Source: Mermis nigrescens (Eukaryota; Nematoda; Enoplea; Mermithida; Mermithidae). Taken from it: DNA of 64,000 bases. The translations under genes and the position numbers were made by a program. The first letter of the stretch is position 1; each line of letters starts with the position of its first letter. The DNA is taken from NCBI GenBank assembly GCA_036768485.1, contig JAVLUZ010000169.1:1353314-1417313 (forward strand), in the 5' to 3' direction. This document shows, in pieces, positions 29,371 through 41,115 of the stretch. Under the pieces are notes generated by a model. The model saw only the letters and a program-made list of their open reading frames with translations. It did not search any database and had not been told where the DNA came from.

Positions 29371-30270
29371 ACAAAAGACAGTTTTAAAAATTTTAAAAAT
29401 ACAACATGTTTTTACCAACAATTTTTTAGAAATATCGCAAAAACAATACAAGTCCCGAAAAATAATAAAAAATACAAGAGACATCTTAATCTCATACAGC
29501 TATCAGGCCTAAAATCAGCCAGGGCAACGCCGGGCAGCTCAGCTAGATATAAAAAATATAAAAACCGCTGGCCGATCCATTGCAGAGTCATTCAATTTTT
29601 TATACTAATTACTGGTTAAGATATTATTTGTTCATTAAACACTCTAGCAGATGGGGCAGCGAAGCGCCCCATTTGCTAGTAATTATCTTTAAAGCATATT
29701 ACGTAATGCAACTTTTTGCAGACTTCATTCAACTTTGAGTTGCTTAATAATGTGACTGAAAGTGAAATGCTGTTAACAAATCATAATTAAGTTGTTCGTA
29801 TTTCATTATTACTAAGCATGTCACTTAGCAGATACAGCCACTTTAAGTGTCAAAGTGCAAGCAATATTCAAATTCCCAAAAAAATTGATTGAAAAAAGCA
29901 GCGAATTAGCAATGCAGTAGCTAAGCGAATTGAATGAAATAGTACATATCGATGCATTCAAGACAATCGATGATATTGTTGGTTCAAAGCAGTAGGAAAC
30001 ATGGAAGCTGACGTGCGAACAGACCTTATGTAGATACTCTTTTACACATGTCTACAGCAATTGTTTACTAAACTTTTACATTTTTCAAAGGCCGCAGAAT
30101 ATACTTCAATTTTTTGCATTGTTTAGAGAAAGTCTGATTTTTTACATATTTTGCGATTCTTGGCATATAACATAGGGAGTTTTTTCCTAGTCCCCTCCTT
30201 TTACATCCTCGATAATTCACAATCCTAAGTATATTCCCTTTTTGTTCCATCGGAGCATTTTTCTTTGCTA

Positions 30271-32674
30271 GTACCCCACTTCTAATTAGCAAGATTTGGA
30301 AATACAATACTAGATTTCATTTACTGTGCGGTTCTTCTAATAATCGAATGGTTTAAAATTTACAAAGCTACTAGTTGTAGAAGAAACAAACATTCTGATT
30401 AGTAATTCTTATGTTACGTAGAACATCCTGTAAAGAAATATGCTTCCAAGACTTTCTAGAGCTCAACTTAATTTACATTTTAAACTTTACACAAGAGTGT
30501 AAAGAATTTTAGTGGGATTAATAATTTCGATATTGCTCTGATATAACGATCAGCATTTATTAAGAAATGAAACCTCTATAATGTTCGAAGAACAAATTAA
30601 CATTAGGTGTTAATCACTTTACACTACTCTTCATGCGCCCCTAGCAGACGTATCACATCTGTTTCCATATATATTTTACGACTTTAGAGAAAAAATAAGT
30701 TACCGTGAGGCTCTAGAATGAAGCTTATTATATAGTGTAAGCTTTACACTAGCAACGAGTGTAAAGAAGATTTTAGTCGGATTTGTAAATTCGTTATTAC
30801 TCGGATATTACGATCAACATTCATGAAAAAATTACGTCTCCATAACGGTTTAATGACAAATAGACACAGATGTAAACCACTTTACATCAATGTTGAGTGT
30901 AAACAAACGCGCCCAGCTGACGTCCCTTATTTGATTCCAGGTAAATTTTCAGATATCAGCAAAAATTCAGGTTTTCGCAAAGCTCTAGAACGAAGATTAA
31001 TTAGCAGTGTAAACTTTACACAACCGCCTAGTGTAAAGAGGATTTTATTCCGATTTGTAAATCTGATATTACTCGGATATTATTATCAACATTTATGAAA
31101 AAAATTGCATGTCTACAATGGTCTGAGGACAACTAAACAATGAGTGTTAACTACTTTACATCACTGTTGGATGTAAACACACGCGCCTACGTGACGTTTC
31201 ACATTTGATTCTTTGAAAATTTCTAGACTCCAGGAAAAAATTAGGTTTCTGGCTTGCTCAAAAACGAAGATAAATACATATGTAGTGTAAACTTCATGAA
31301 AACACCCAGTGTAAAGAAGATTTTGGTCAGATTCGTAATTTTGATATTGTTCCGATATTACGATTAATATTTATGAAAAAAATTAAGTCTCCATAATGTT
31401 CTATGGGCAAACTAACAATAGGTGTAAACCACTTTACAACACTGTAGAGTGTAAACATATGCGCCAGACTGGCATATCAAATTTGGTTCCTGGTCCATTT
31501 CTAGACTTGATAATCGTGTCCCTGACTCATTACCGGAGAAGCAGAAAAAAAACAAGACAGAAACGCATTTTAAACACCAAATTTTTGACTTTACACTCGC
31601 TAAATATTAATGTATAGACAATTTGCTTTGACATGCACCCGATATAAAGCACTTTATTTTTATTCTATTGGACTTATCCCGACTTCTGGACGGAGACAGT
31701 GGCGAACAAAAAACGCAACAAAAACGTATTTTCCATCATTTAGAACACTGTAAACTTTAAAATTCCGTACCGAACTCCCCATTTGGTTTAAAGAAATTCG
31801 GTTTGGTACAATTTGTAGATTTTAAATCGTAGTACATTCCTGTGTGCCAAAATTCTCTTGCAAAAATTATTTGGTATGATTTATTAATCAAAATTCGGAA
31901 AAAACGTGTTTTTTCGCCTATTTTTTACCTCTGATTTCGAACTTTACACCCCATAAATAACTCAATATTGCGTTTTTTAAATGCACTTTGCTGCGATGTG
32001 TAGCCCATGAGAGGCACTTTATTAATGTTGTCTTCAATTTACACTGACTCATAAGCGGAAAAATTTGGCAGAGAAATCTTACTTAAAATCCGTTTTTTAC
32101 ACCATCCACCAGAGTGTAAACTTTAAACCCCAGGATCTAACTTACCATAGAGCGTAGAAGACTTTGCTTATATGCAGAATGTAGCCCTTGATCCGCTCTA
32201 CATTTCTGTCAAAAAACATTTTAAAAAACTCATAACCGGAGTTAGTATCAGACATAAGCAGGTTGAAAACTCGACCAAAAAGTGCTTTTTCACTCCCAGA
32301 TTTTCGTACTCTTTACACTGCCATTCGAGAACTAATGCAAGTTTCAAAAAACAAAAAAAGTACCATCTGTAAAATTCATCCCTCTATTATCCTATGTGTT
32401 CAATTCTTCGAATCATCAATACTCAGTTGTCCACATGCCGCATTATAAATGTCTCAAAATTTGTCCTATGTTATAACGTTACACAAAAACTTTACACCTT
32501 CTTTACACAGTCAGTTTTGAGTGTCAAGAAAAACAAAACACACGGGCAGCGAATTTTTTTATTATCTTTCTTTTAAAAAAATCGCACCTTCTAGAAGTGT
32601 CCCGTTATAGCTGTAGGGGGGTGCACAGGTGTTAGGGGTACCCAATTATATCATAGGTACGCGCTAACGCGCTA
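30271..32674. repeat. Long repeat L, copy 2 (inverted)
   Basis: Reverse complement of 6134-8389, ending in GGTACGCGCTAACGCGCTA. Small indels separate the copies. TTTACAC/GTGTAAA motifs are again dense. No coding sequence supported. Confidence 0.72.
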
Positions 32675-33658
32675 CCTATGATATGGTAAAAGTGATATCC
32701 TACCCAGGTATGAGTAATCAACTTATAGGGAGAAGTATGCCATAACCTATATGTAGCCGCGCTACTGCACCGAAATTTCAAAACACTTTGTTAGCCCGAT
32801 TCTGGCGGATAAATTCAAATGAAAATCGTAAAGTTAAAATGAGGCAGCTACATATATCGTTTCCGAATTTGACCATATGTTTCCGTTTTACTCGTCGTTT
32901 TCGTGTCCGGATTTTACTTTCCACAGAATACACAAGAGCAAGATTTAAACTGACTGCAATCACATTTTCTAATCAGCTGAAGTTTTATCTCGATCAGTCT
33001 TTGGAAGCTCGTTGTTGTTCCTATATATTCCAGGGAAACTTGTCGCATATTGTTTAAGAAGAATGGTATGTAGATATTGTCATTCTTCGAACTTGCTTTG
33101 GTAATTGCATCTGAATTGTGTATGGTTCTGCTCTACAGCTTTGCAAAACAAGATAAAACCTGCAATTCCGTAAAATGGTGAAATTTTTTAGAATTGTAAT
33201 AGAAACCTAGAGAACAAATGTAAAAGGAACTGAATTTTATGAAATTTGTTCCATATGCTCGTAAGCGAGAGGTGTTTTTCAATCTTTCTCAGTACTTATC
33301 TACGTACCTGCAATCTTTTAAAAATTTCTACGGAAACTTCTGATCATGGAACTCTGAAAGGCTTAAAAAATTATGTAAGTGTGTGATAAAAATGTCAACG
33401 TTAAAAGTTTTCACTAATTGTTGAATATTACCTGCACCCAGAGTTGTTTGTTAGACATAAAGCAAAGCAAAGTGTTCGACTCTCAGGGAGCCTTCCTCTC
33501 CATACAAGTATGTACAGCTTTCTTTTTATCGGCCCGAGTAATATAGAGATATGATCGGCTATGATCCAAAAAAGTTCGAAGGAGTTTAAATAAGTTTTCA
33601 ATGTCTTCGACTAGAGATGGAGTCAAACCCAGACATGCAGGTTGAAGGGGGTTGGGGG
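32675..33658. other. Unrecognised spacer
   Basis: Mostly featureless. Bases ~32750-32850 are weakly similar to 10760-10865 (CCGCnnnACTGCA, CGGATAAA.TTCAA, AAAGTTAAA), perhaps an old duplication flanking the L/R repeats. The last 8 bases are the M1 duplication GTTGGGGG. Confidence 0.4.
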
Positions 33659-34154
33659 CATATGTGGGCAGCAAGAAAATTCTGGGGAGAGGGTGTGTGC
33701 AAGATTTTTCAAAGGTCAAAAAATAGTCTTAAAAATTGTTATATGGCGAAAAAACACCATTTTTCAACGCTTCTCATCGAGCACTATCCATTGGCATCAA
33801 AAATTCCCAAAAATTGAATTCTGGGGTATTTTGGTTTCTAGGGGGGTATTCGGCCTTCTGAGGGGTGCATATCACACCTGAGCGTGGGGAGGGAAGGGTT
33901 TGGGGGGTATGCGACCCCCTTGAGAAACCAAAATACCAGAAACCAAAATACCCACAGAATTCAATTTTTGAAATTTTTAGTTTTTTTTGCAATTTTTTGA
34001 TGCCAGTGGATAATGCTCGATGAGAAACGTCAAAAAATGGTGTTTTTCGCCATACCACCATTTTTAGGGCTATTTTTTTATCTTTGAAAAATATTGCACC
34101 CCTACCATTTCGGTGCCGACCACCTATGGTGCATACCCCTCACGCCCACGTGTG
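33659..34154. mobile_element. hAT-type MITE M1, copy 3, interrupted by copy 4
   Basis: Ends CATATGTGGGC / GCCCACGTGTG with duplications GTTGGGGG (33651-33658) and TTTGGGGG (34155-34162; one difference). It contains a second, inverted M1 copy at 33873-34128. Confidence 0.8.
33873..34128. mobile_element. hAT-type MITE M1, copy 4, nested in copy 3
   Basis: 256 bp, ends CACACCTGAGCG / ACCACCTATG, flanked by GTGCATAT (33865-33872) and GTGCATAC (34129-34136). Confidence 0.8.
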
Positions 34155-34162
34155 TTTGGGGG

Positions 34163-34977
34163 TCTAGTTCCCCAGAATGAAAAAATGGGAAATTTTCAGG
34201 GGAAAATGAAACAAGATGAAAGCCAAAAATGGATGAAAAGTGAAAATTTTCATTAAGATGCTCTATGTTAATTGACCAGAAACTGGGTACTTACTTGTAA
34301 TGGTACTTGAGCGCTAATACCAGTTGTCCAAATCATTTTGAACCAAAAAGCTTAAATTTTGACACCCCCCAGACTGGCTTACCCCTCAGATCAGCCATAC
34401 TGCGCATGTGGTCCAGCCCGGACTGGAGATTCTAAGGCAGAGAAATTTGAACTGAGTTCATTGTGTAAATACGTGTGACAAATAAATTCGATTAAATTAA
34501 ATTAAACAGTTTTAAGTATGTAATCATCTGTTGCAAAGTTATCTTAAGAATGTTCCGGTTTTACGGTTATATGGAAAAAGTAAAATCCAAAAACTGAAAC
34601 AGAAATGATGTGTAAAATCAGGAATGGAGACGACGAGTAAAATCTGGGAACGAAAAGGTAAATAATTGTACACCCCGTAAGGTTATCCACCCTGTCAGGC
34701 ACGCAGCTCTGGGGGAATGAGGGGTCCGGCAGGACCCCCCCAATTCAGAAAAATCGGAAAAACAAGACTTTTTAAACGTTATTTTGTGCTATTTTTGGCC
34801 TTTTTGGGCTTATTCCCCCCTTAATTGGTGTTGGTCTCCCCAAAATAGGACGGCCAGCTATGTGCCTGCTGAAGGTGGTTTAAAGCGCCGGAACTGGGGT
34901 CTAGGGCTCATCTGAGTGAACAGAACACCCCAATCCCGTTTCCGACAAAATTTCTCTTTACCCCCGACTGAAATGGG
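34163..34977. other. Unrecognised spacer
   Basis: AT-rich to moderately GC-rich; nothing recognised apart from short G/C runs near 34710-34745. Confidence 0.4.
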
Positions 34978-34985
34978 GTCACAGT

Positions 34986-35259
34986 CATAGGTGGGCAGCA
35001 CCAAAATTCTGGGGGGGAGGGGTGAAAAATTTTCTGAGGAGAAAAGTGAAAAAATTTTTAAAGATCAAAAAATGGTCTTAAAATTGGTCGTATGGCAAAA
35101 AACACCATTTTTCCGACGTTTCTCATCGAGCACTATCCAATGGCATCAAAAAATTGCTAAAAAAGCAAAAAAAATTTTTCTGGGGGGTATTTTGATTTCT
35201 GGGGGGGTATTTCAACTTCTGGGGGTGCATACCCCCCAAACCCCCCACGCCCATGTGTG
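34986..35259. mobile_element. hAT-type MITE M1, copy 5
   Basis: 274 bp, ends CATAGGTGGGC / GCCCATGTGTG, flanked by GTCACAGT (34978-34985) and GTCACAAT (35260-35267). Confidence 0.82.
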
Positions 35260-35267
35260 GTCACAAT

Positions 35268-36314
35268 CATATACGTTTCCGTTTCCGAATTTCACACATC
35301 GTTTCCGTTTCCGGATTTTACCATCTTACAGTATATTTGAAAATTTTCATATTTCCTTTCCCTATTGTCTCTTTGAAGTTATGTACCGAATCTGCGATTG
35401 ATGATCCTGCCAGCTGTGATATCTCATCTTCCAAATAGCAATAGATTAAGGTGATTGGATTGGAATCGCAATGTATTCATAGAAACAAAATTATTAAGGA
35501 ATATGCAGGTATCCATAAATTTTAATGATCATATAAAAGTTAGAAAATTCACCGACAAGGCAAAGGCACGATTTCGAATTCTTCTAAGAATTTCAATCTT
35601 GGCATCAGAAAATTGCCGAAAAACAAAAAAATTTAGAAACAGAATTCTGTGGAGTCTGCGAGGGTCGGTTTCTGATATAGCTTGAACTGATGCCCAAAGG
35701 TGTGCAAAATTGTTCTCCATATCTCATGGTTCAGTTTGCATAAAATTAATTTTTCCACGCCCCGTTTTGCAGCTTCTGCAGAGAATACTATGTACATATT
35801 TGTAAACATCAAAGAAGGTCAAAAAAGCTAAAAGACCAATCCTTCTTGTGTGCCTCGAAAACTCCAAAAGGAACCACATTTAAAAATCGAAAAGAAAATG
35901 GGTGAAGTTTGTCTTAAGGAGATAGTTCGAAAAAACTTAAAGCCATAATGGAACAGCTATTTCTGCATGAGAAATGTAAGTGTGACAACTTGACCAAATT
36001 AAATAAGCTTTTTGCGCGTTTAAATAAATTGGAGAGTGGGATTAATTTGCAGCTAATCAGCTTGCCTACCTAATTTAGCGTTAAGAGTGTAGATTTTTCT
36101 GCCACAGAAGATTGTGATAAACCTTAGTCATGTTTACAACTTACCTATGCTGCACCTACTTGCTTTAAAATGCTTCTACTCGAACTACGATGATTTAGCC
36201 TTGGCCTAAGCCTATTGACGATCATCAGCGCAGTATTCATAGCTTAAATTGCCCTCTTTCACCTATAATTAATGTTGATATCGATGATACTAAATATTCA
36301 TATTCTAAATCACA
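35268..36314. other. Unrecognised spacer
   Basis: No gene or repeat supported in about 1 kb. Confidence 0.4.
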
Positions 36315-36322
36315 GTGTAAAC

Positions 36323-36689
36323 CATGCATGCACAGCATGGGAATTCTAAAGAGGAGAGGGGTTGAATTCCTAATGAGCCTTTTTTGGGCCCAAAAATCCC
36401 AGGTTTGCGTCAAAAACACCGTTTTTTGACGTTTATGACGATGGCCTATCTTTTGTAGAGCATAAAAACATGAAAAAATCTCAAAAAAAATATTTAAAAA
36501 GTCGAATAAATTTAACAAAATATAGTAAAAACATAAGTTTATGGCGTTAAACACTTAAAAAGCACCTTTCTTATGAATTTTTAGGACATTTTTCGAAAGT
36601 TATGAAAAATTGCGAATTCCGGGGTGGGGTGAAAAAATTTCTGCGGGGGGGGGGGGGTTGAAAACGCCCAACCCCCCAGATCATGTATG
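36323..36689. mobile_element. hAT-type MITE, second family (M3)
   Basis: 367 bp with ends CATGCATGCAC / GATCATGTATG (short imperfect inverted repeat), flanked by a perfect 8-bp duplication GTGTAAAC (36315-36322, 36690-36697). Like M1 it has a G-run near one end and a GTTTTTTGACGTTTATGACG stretch recalling M1's centre, so the families may be related. Confidence 0.75.
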
Positions 36690-36697
36690 GTGTAAAC

Positions 36698-37590
36698 CCT
36701 TAATAACCAAGTCAAACGGCATTCCTTCCCGGAGCACACTAGATTCGAGGTGTAGTGAGTCCCAAAATCACAACGATTCATCATTCTCTTAAAGTGAAAA
36801 CCATTAATGTCCGTCCTATCAGAGCAGGCGAAAACTGCTAATATCCCACACAGTGCAGGTAAAAACCGCCAAAAAAAGCCAATGTCATCGCCAAAAAAAG
36901 CGTGAAGATTTAATGTTTTGCCGAAATTTGTCCAGAATTTGAAGCACATTATCGAAACCAGGAAAATTTTCAAGGGAGAAGTTATGAAAATTTGTGACTT
37001 GTTCGAAGAATTCGAATGCATGGTTGGAATTGACGACAAAAAGCACAAAACTGATTTCCTGAATTTTTGATACATGTGCCATGAGACTCCATTGCTCTTT
37101 ACCCCTGACGTACTTTCATCATCTCTAACTACTGAGATCATATGATTAAGCTTTAATATTCCATTAGATTTTGATGTCTTGTTTGGTAAATTTTTATCTC
37201 AATGCCAATTACCTAACGAGTCTCTTACCTCATTTTACCTATGTATCTTTGTGCAAAGATTTAATTATATCTAACCTTGAAATGATACCTAGACTGTAAT
37301 TGACTGTTAACCCTAGCACTACTATCCGGCAATATAGGAAAATGGAAAATGTATGTTTTAAAGAAATCAAGATATTTTCCTTCCTATTGATTAGAAATTA
37401 ATGGAATAATATCTTGTTAGATGCGCAAGTTAATACTGGTGCAACTATAAGCATTTCAAGCATACACAGTCTACTGTAGCAGGTGAAAAACCACTTTGAA
37501 GTCCGATGCCGAATTTTCACAATTTTTTGGCATTCGTGTAGCTGGTTCACATATGTATTAACATAGTCATATTGTAAGGGCGTATGTGTG
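36698..37590. other. Unrecognised spacer
   Basis: No gene or repeat supported in about 0.9 kb. Confidence 0.4.
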
Positions 37591-37670
37591 AGTAGTACAG
37601 CATGCCCTTCTGGAGTCTCCATGCTGAAGCATACTACATGTTGAAGCATAGGCGCAAAGCGCCGAGCTCA
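37591..37670. repeat. Solo Polinton terminal-repeat fragment
   Basis: AGTAGTACAGCATGCCCTTC, then TGGAGTCTCCATGCTGAAGCAT, complements the right tip of Polinton 2 (48160-48212). The 6 bp beside it (TGTGTG) do not match those beside the right tip (ACCGCG), so it need not be the other end of the same insertion. Confidence 0.6.
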
Positions 37671-37680
37671 GTACACTTGT

Positions 37681-37835
37681 ACTTGAAGGCACAAGTGCAC
37701 TGTACCCCTTAAAGTACCAGGGCAAGCTGGGGCGAGCTAGCCCTGGGGGAGGGGGTCGGGCCATACCCCTTGAAGTCCCAGAGCTAGCTGGGGCGAGCTA
37801 GCTCGGGGCCCAGGCTGTTCAGCCTGGGCATTTTC
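37681..37835. repeat. GC-rich palindromic patch
   Basis: Two tandem ~66-bp units (TACCCCTT(A/G)AAGT...GCTGGGGCGAGCTAG) followed by a perfect 10-bp hairpin GCCCAGGCTG-TT-CAGCCTGGGC (37808-37829). Strikingly GC-rich for this window. Function unknown. Confidence 0.55.
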
Positions 37836-38082
37836 TCTGCAATTCGGTCGAATGTAAAGGAGACTTGAAACATCATTTTCACGGGTTTAACCAGGAAGTA
37901 TGATTCATCATAAGTACACTCGTACTGAACTATGCAACTTCACAACCTCTTCAGAATGAACCATTCACTGATAAAGGGAATAATAAAAGAATAACTGATA
38001 AAGGGAATAATTTTAATAAACCATTCACTGATAAAGGGAACAATTTTAATCATAGTAAGAACATTTTCTTTTTTGATAAAAT
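37836..38082. repeat. Short tandem repeat region
   Basis: CCATTCACTGATAAAGGGAA recurs at 37963 and 38023, with further ACTGATAAAGGGAATAA copies between. Otherwise unremarkable. Confidence 0.45.
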
Positions 38083-38156
38083 TTGATGCCTTCAAGATTC
38101 GAACCTTAGGTTTTAAATTCGTAAGTTCCACGTTCTACCACTAGACTAGACAAAGT
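38083..38156 (-). other. Decayed tRNA-like sequence
   Basis: On the minus strand TAGTCTAGTGG matches the pol III A box and GGTTCGAATCT, 38 bp on, matches the B box. The acceptor stem does not pair, and the anticodon, D and T stems carry mismatches. Probably a tRNA pseudogene or SINE head, not a working tRNA. Confidence 0.4.
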
Positions 38157-38807
38157 ATCACGAGAAAATTTTATTCTCTATACATTCCAAGGGCGTTTAC
38201 ACTGAATAGACATTTCTTTTATAGACTACATACCTACTTTTTATCCATTAATTTAAAAATGCTGTGATCAGGTCACAACAAGTGCTGTATAGGTAGTATA
38301 ATTAATCACATATTGCTCAGATACATATAACCTATATGTACACATAACCTCATATGTGGAAAGGGCTTATGAGAAAAATAACGTTTTTATAAAATCGGTG
38401 TACTTGCGACTCAGTTTTTAGACCTGTGATTACGATCTTGCAGGGGCCAGTTGCACCAAGGACTTCTGAACCTTTCTATTGGTTCAGAAGTTCAGAAGTC
38501 GAAAAATTGCGTTGCACCAACGCGTACACTTCTGAACCTTTCTATGAGTTCAGAAGTTCAGAAGTCTAAAATAATTGCGTTGCACCAAAACGCACACTTC
38601 TGAACCCATAGAGAAGTCCACGGACTTCTAGAGAAGTCTTTTTTCGACTTATAGAAAAATTCCGGTTGCACCAAAAATCTAGAAGTTCAGTAGTTCAGAA
38701 GTTCTAAAGTCTTTAGTGTGCAATTTTCTATGGGTCGACAGCGACTCATAGACAGCACTTAGCTCATACATCATTCAGCGATTTCAGTAATTTGTTGTGA
38801 ATTAGCT

Positions 38808-38963
38808 ATGATTACTAGCAGCTGTGATGAGGAAGATAATAATTTTGAGCCTGCGCCTAAAAAACGCCTTGTTCGACCTCGTATTAATTTCGACTTAGAT
38901 GATTTTACTGACAGATTTAGATTAAGTCGTGAAACGATGGAAAACATATTGAATACAATATAA
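38808..38963 (+). pseudogene. HARBI1-like transposase N-terminal fragment, copy 2
   Basis: 51-codon frame as in copy 1 with one visible codon change (DLND to DLDD). No catalytic domain. Confidence 0.62.
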
Positions 38964-38977
38964 GGATGAATGTCCAT

Positions 38978-39184
38978 CTATTTAAAAAGAAAAACCTCAA
39001 TTTCCATGCGCTTTTTTTCATTCGCTAGTTTTGTAGTCTCATCCATAAAGTCGATTTCCTTTTTCAATTTTTCATTCGTAAGTCGAATCATTTCCAACTG
39101 TAAGGCGTTTTTTTCTTCTTGAAATGCTTTTATTGAGTTGTCCAACTTTTCATCTATGAAATAGGCATGTAGCTGGCCTTTCAA
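38978..39184 (-). pseudogene. Harbinger Myb/SANT-like partner, C-terminal tail, copy 2
   Basis: An uninterrupted 68-codon frame with IKAFQEEKNALQLEMIRL and KLKKEIDFMDETTKLANEKK, a coiled-coil typical of the C-terminus of the Harbinger DNA-binding partner. The DNA-binding domain is missing. Confidence 0.5.
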
Positions 39185-40183
39185 ATTCGGGGAGGAAATA
39201 CTTAAAGTCAGGTATCAAAGCAAATACGTGTAGATAGACAAAAATAATGACATTTTTACGCATTTCTCAGCGGTAGGTACATATTGGAGGGAAAAATTTC
39301 AAAAACTGAAAAATTTATCCTGAATTCATTTGTCTTCAGGAATTTTGATATATTGGCCACACAAACGATTCCACAAGATTATATAACCATGGCCACGCTA
39401 AAATGTTCTAGTGGTTTAATATCCAATGGTTATTTGCGAAAAAAATTAATGTCAGAAAATTCTATTGGCAGCATCAGAAAATTTTGCAATATTTACTATG
39501 ATCACACAAACTCGGGCTGTTTGGAAGACTGAGAGTTATATAAAAACGAAAAATTGAGCTCGAAGCGGTCGAAAATGTGGAGCTCATTAGCTCGGTAGTA
39601 CTTAAAATTCATTTTGGCGATCTATAAAATACACTTCAAGAATTTCCAATCTTTTCTTTTAAAGGACCCTGGGTTAGAACCACATGTGTTCTTGGGGGTT
39701 GACCCTCCGCAAAATGGCCGCTGACCCCCAGAATTGTCGATTTTCAAAAAAATTATAAACTGCGTGCTATTTTAAGCGTTTCTAGCTCATTTTTTGCTCA
39801 AAAGTCTAGCGCCAAATATGTACATATGACTGTTAATTTGTTTAATTTTCTCGATTCTTTCAAATTTTCTTATGTTTTTTGTTCTAGAAAGGAAGAGCAC
39901 TGCTCAAAACGTCTACGCATATGAACATTTGGACTTCTGAACTTCTGAACTACTAGAAACGACTTCTGAACCACTAGAAAGGACTTCTGAACCGACCTCT
40001 CTAGAAGTCTTTGGTGCAACCGGACACTTCTGAACTTCTGAACAGACTTCTGAACTTCTGAACTTCTGAACCTCTGAACTTCTATATTTGGTGCAACCGA
40101 AAAATTGTAGACTTCTGAACCGACTTCTGAACTTCTGAACTTCTGAACTACTGAACTTCTAGATTTGGTGCAACTGGCCCCAG

Positions 40184-40732
40184 TTTTTCTTTTAAATAGA
40201 TGGACATTCATCCTTATATTGTATTCAATATGTTTTCCATCGTTTCACGACTTAATCTAAATCTGTCCAGTAAAATCATCTAAGTCGAAATTAATACAAG
40301 GTCGAACAAGGCGTTTTTTAGGCGCAGGCTCAAAATTATTATCTTCCTCATCACAGCTGCTAGTAATCATAGCTAATTCACAACAAATTACTGAAATCGC
40401 TGAATGATGTATGAACTAAGTGCTGTCTATGAGTCGCTGTCGACCCATAGAAAATTGCACACTAAAGACTTTAGAACTTCTGAACTACTGAACTTCTAGA
40501 TTTTTGGTGCAACCGGAATTTTTCTATAAGTCGAAAAAGACTTCTTTAAAGTCCGTGGACTTCTCTCTGGGTTCAGAAGTGTGCGTTTTGGTGCAACGCA
40601 ATTATTTTAGACTTCTGAACTTCTGAACTCATAGAAAGGTTCAGAAGTATACGCATTGGTGCAACGCAATTTTTCGACTTCTGAACTTCTGAACCAATAG
40701 AAAGGTTCAGAAGTCCTTGGTGCAACTGGCCC
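40184..40732. mobile_element. Truncated, inverted Harbinger copy abutting Polinton 2
   Basis: Reverse complement of the left ~545 bp of copy 2, starting internally just after that copy's CAG and ending in the terminal GGTGCAACTGGCCC. CAG (40733-40735) follows and is also the base context in the Polinton (TCAGATGGGTGAG in element 1), so a Harbinger inserted into Polinton 2 there. The Polinton's left part is gone, implying a rearrangement between Harbinger copies. Confidence 0.8.
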
Positions 40733-40735
40733 CAG

Positions 40736-40923
40736 ATGGATGAGAAATTAGAAGGCGTATTCTATGAGCCAGAACTACAAAAAGTAAACATTATCGATGA
40801 AGTTTACGTAGTAGAAAAAGTTTTAAACACTCGCAAAAAGGAAGAAAAACGGTATGTTTATTTGAATGGCGCGGTTTTCCTGAAAAATTTAATAGTTGGG
40901 TAAGTCAACTAATCAAATTATGA
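40736..40923 (+). pseudogene. Integrase chromodomain remnant (Polinton 2)
   Basis: Homologous to 18413-18601 (EKLEGVFYEPELQKVNIIDE is recognisable), with a shift around 40850. The catalytic core upstream has been replaced by the Harbinger fragment. Confidence 0.75.
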
Positions 40924-40926
40924 ATC

Positions 40927-41058
40927 TATATAAGAAACTTCAGATAAAAGTATGCATCGTTAAAAATTTGTTCAGAGAGAAATACTGCTTTAAAACAGAT
41001 TCGGGTAAATCCACTTTTCCTGGTGCCTAAAATAGACTTATCTCAGAAAGTATAAAGG
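40927..41058 (+). promoter_or_regulatory. Paired TATA boxes and decayed duplicate (Polinton 2)
   Basis: TATATAAG at 40927-40934, then the decayed Cys-finger duplicate, then TATAAAGG at 41051-41058 before the Cys-finger gene: the same order as 18276-18409 in Polinton 1. Confidence 0.55.
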
Positions 41059-41115
41059 ATTGAAAATTTAAAAATCATAATTTTTTAAATTTTTGCTCAA
41101 GTGTGTGGTCGAAAA

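Larger units (their letters stand above)
27850..29679 (+). mobile_element. Helitron-like copy H3 with minisatellites
   Basis: Begins with TCTATAATATT at the base after H2's CTAG. The first ~900 bp closely match H1, then come two tandem arrays (28770-28980, 29011-29370) and a 3' hairpin with CTAG (29647-29679), followed by T (29680). The flanking A...T and the empty site confirm Helitron-type insertion. Confidence 0.8.
11045..30270. repeat. Repeat R, copy 2, split by Polinton 1 and the Helitron array
   Basis: The pieces 11045-11098, 25226-25396 and 29680-30270 join to 816 bp matching the 817-bp copy at 8390-9206. The first gap holds Polinton 1 plus one copy of its 6-bp duplication. The second gap holds the Helitron array. 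Repeat L follows directly at 30271, as beside copy 1 but inverted. Confidence 0.85.
38444..40180. mobile_element. Non-autonomous PIF/Harbinger element, copy 2 (1,737 bp)
   Basis: Same length, ends and CAG duplication (38441-38443, 40181-40183) as copy 1, with only scattered differences, so both moved recently. Carries the same two gene fragments at 38808-38963 (+) and 38978-39184 (-). Confidence 0.87.

Noticed and set aside
33774..34061. Proline-rich ORFs inside M1 MITEs (also near 47588-47842 and 61668-61934)
   Set aside because: Produced by the C/G homopolymer tracts of the MITE and repeated wherever it inserts.
38083..38156. Functional tRNA on the minus strand
   Set aside because: A and B boxes match, but acceptor, D and anticodon stems do not pair; kept only as a tRNA-like relic.
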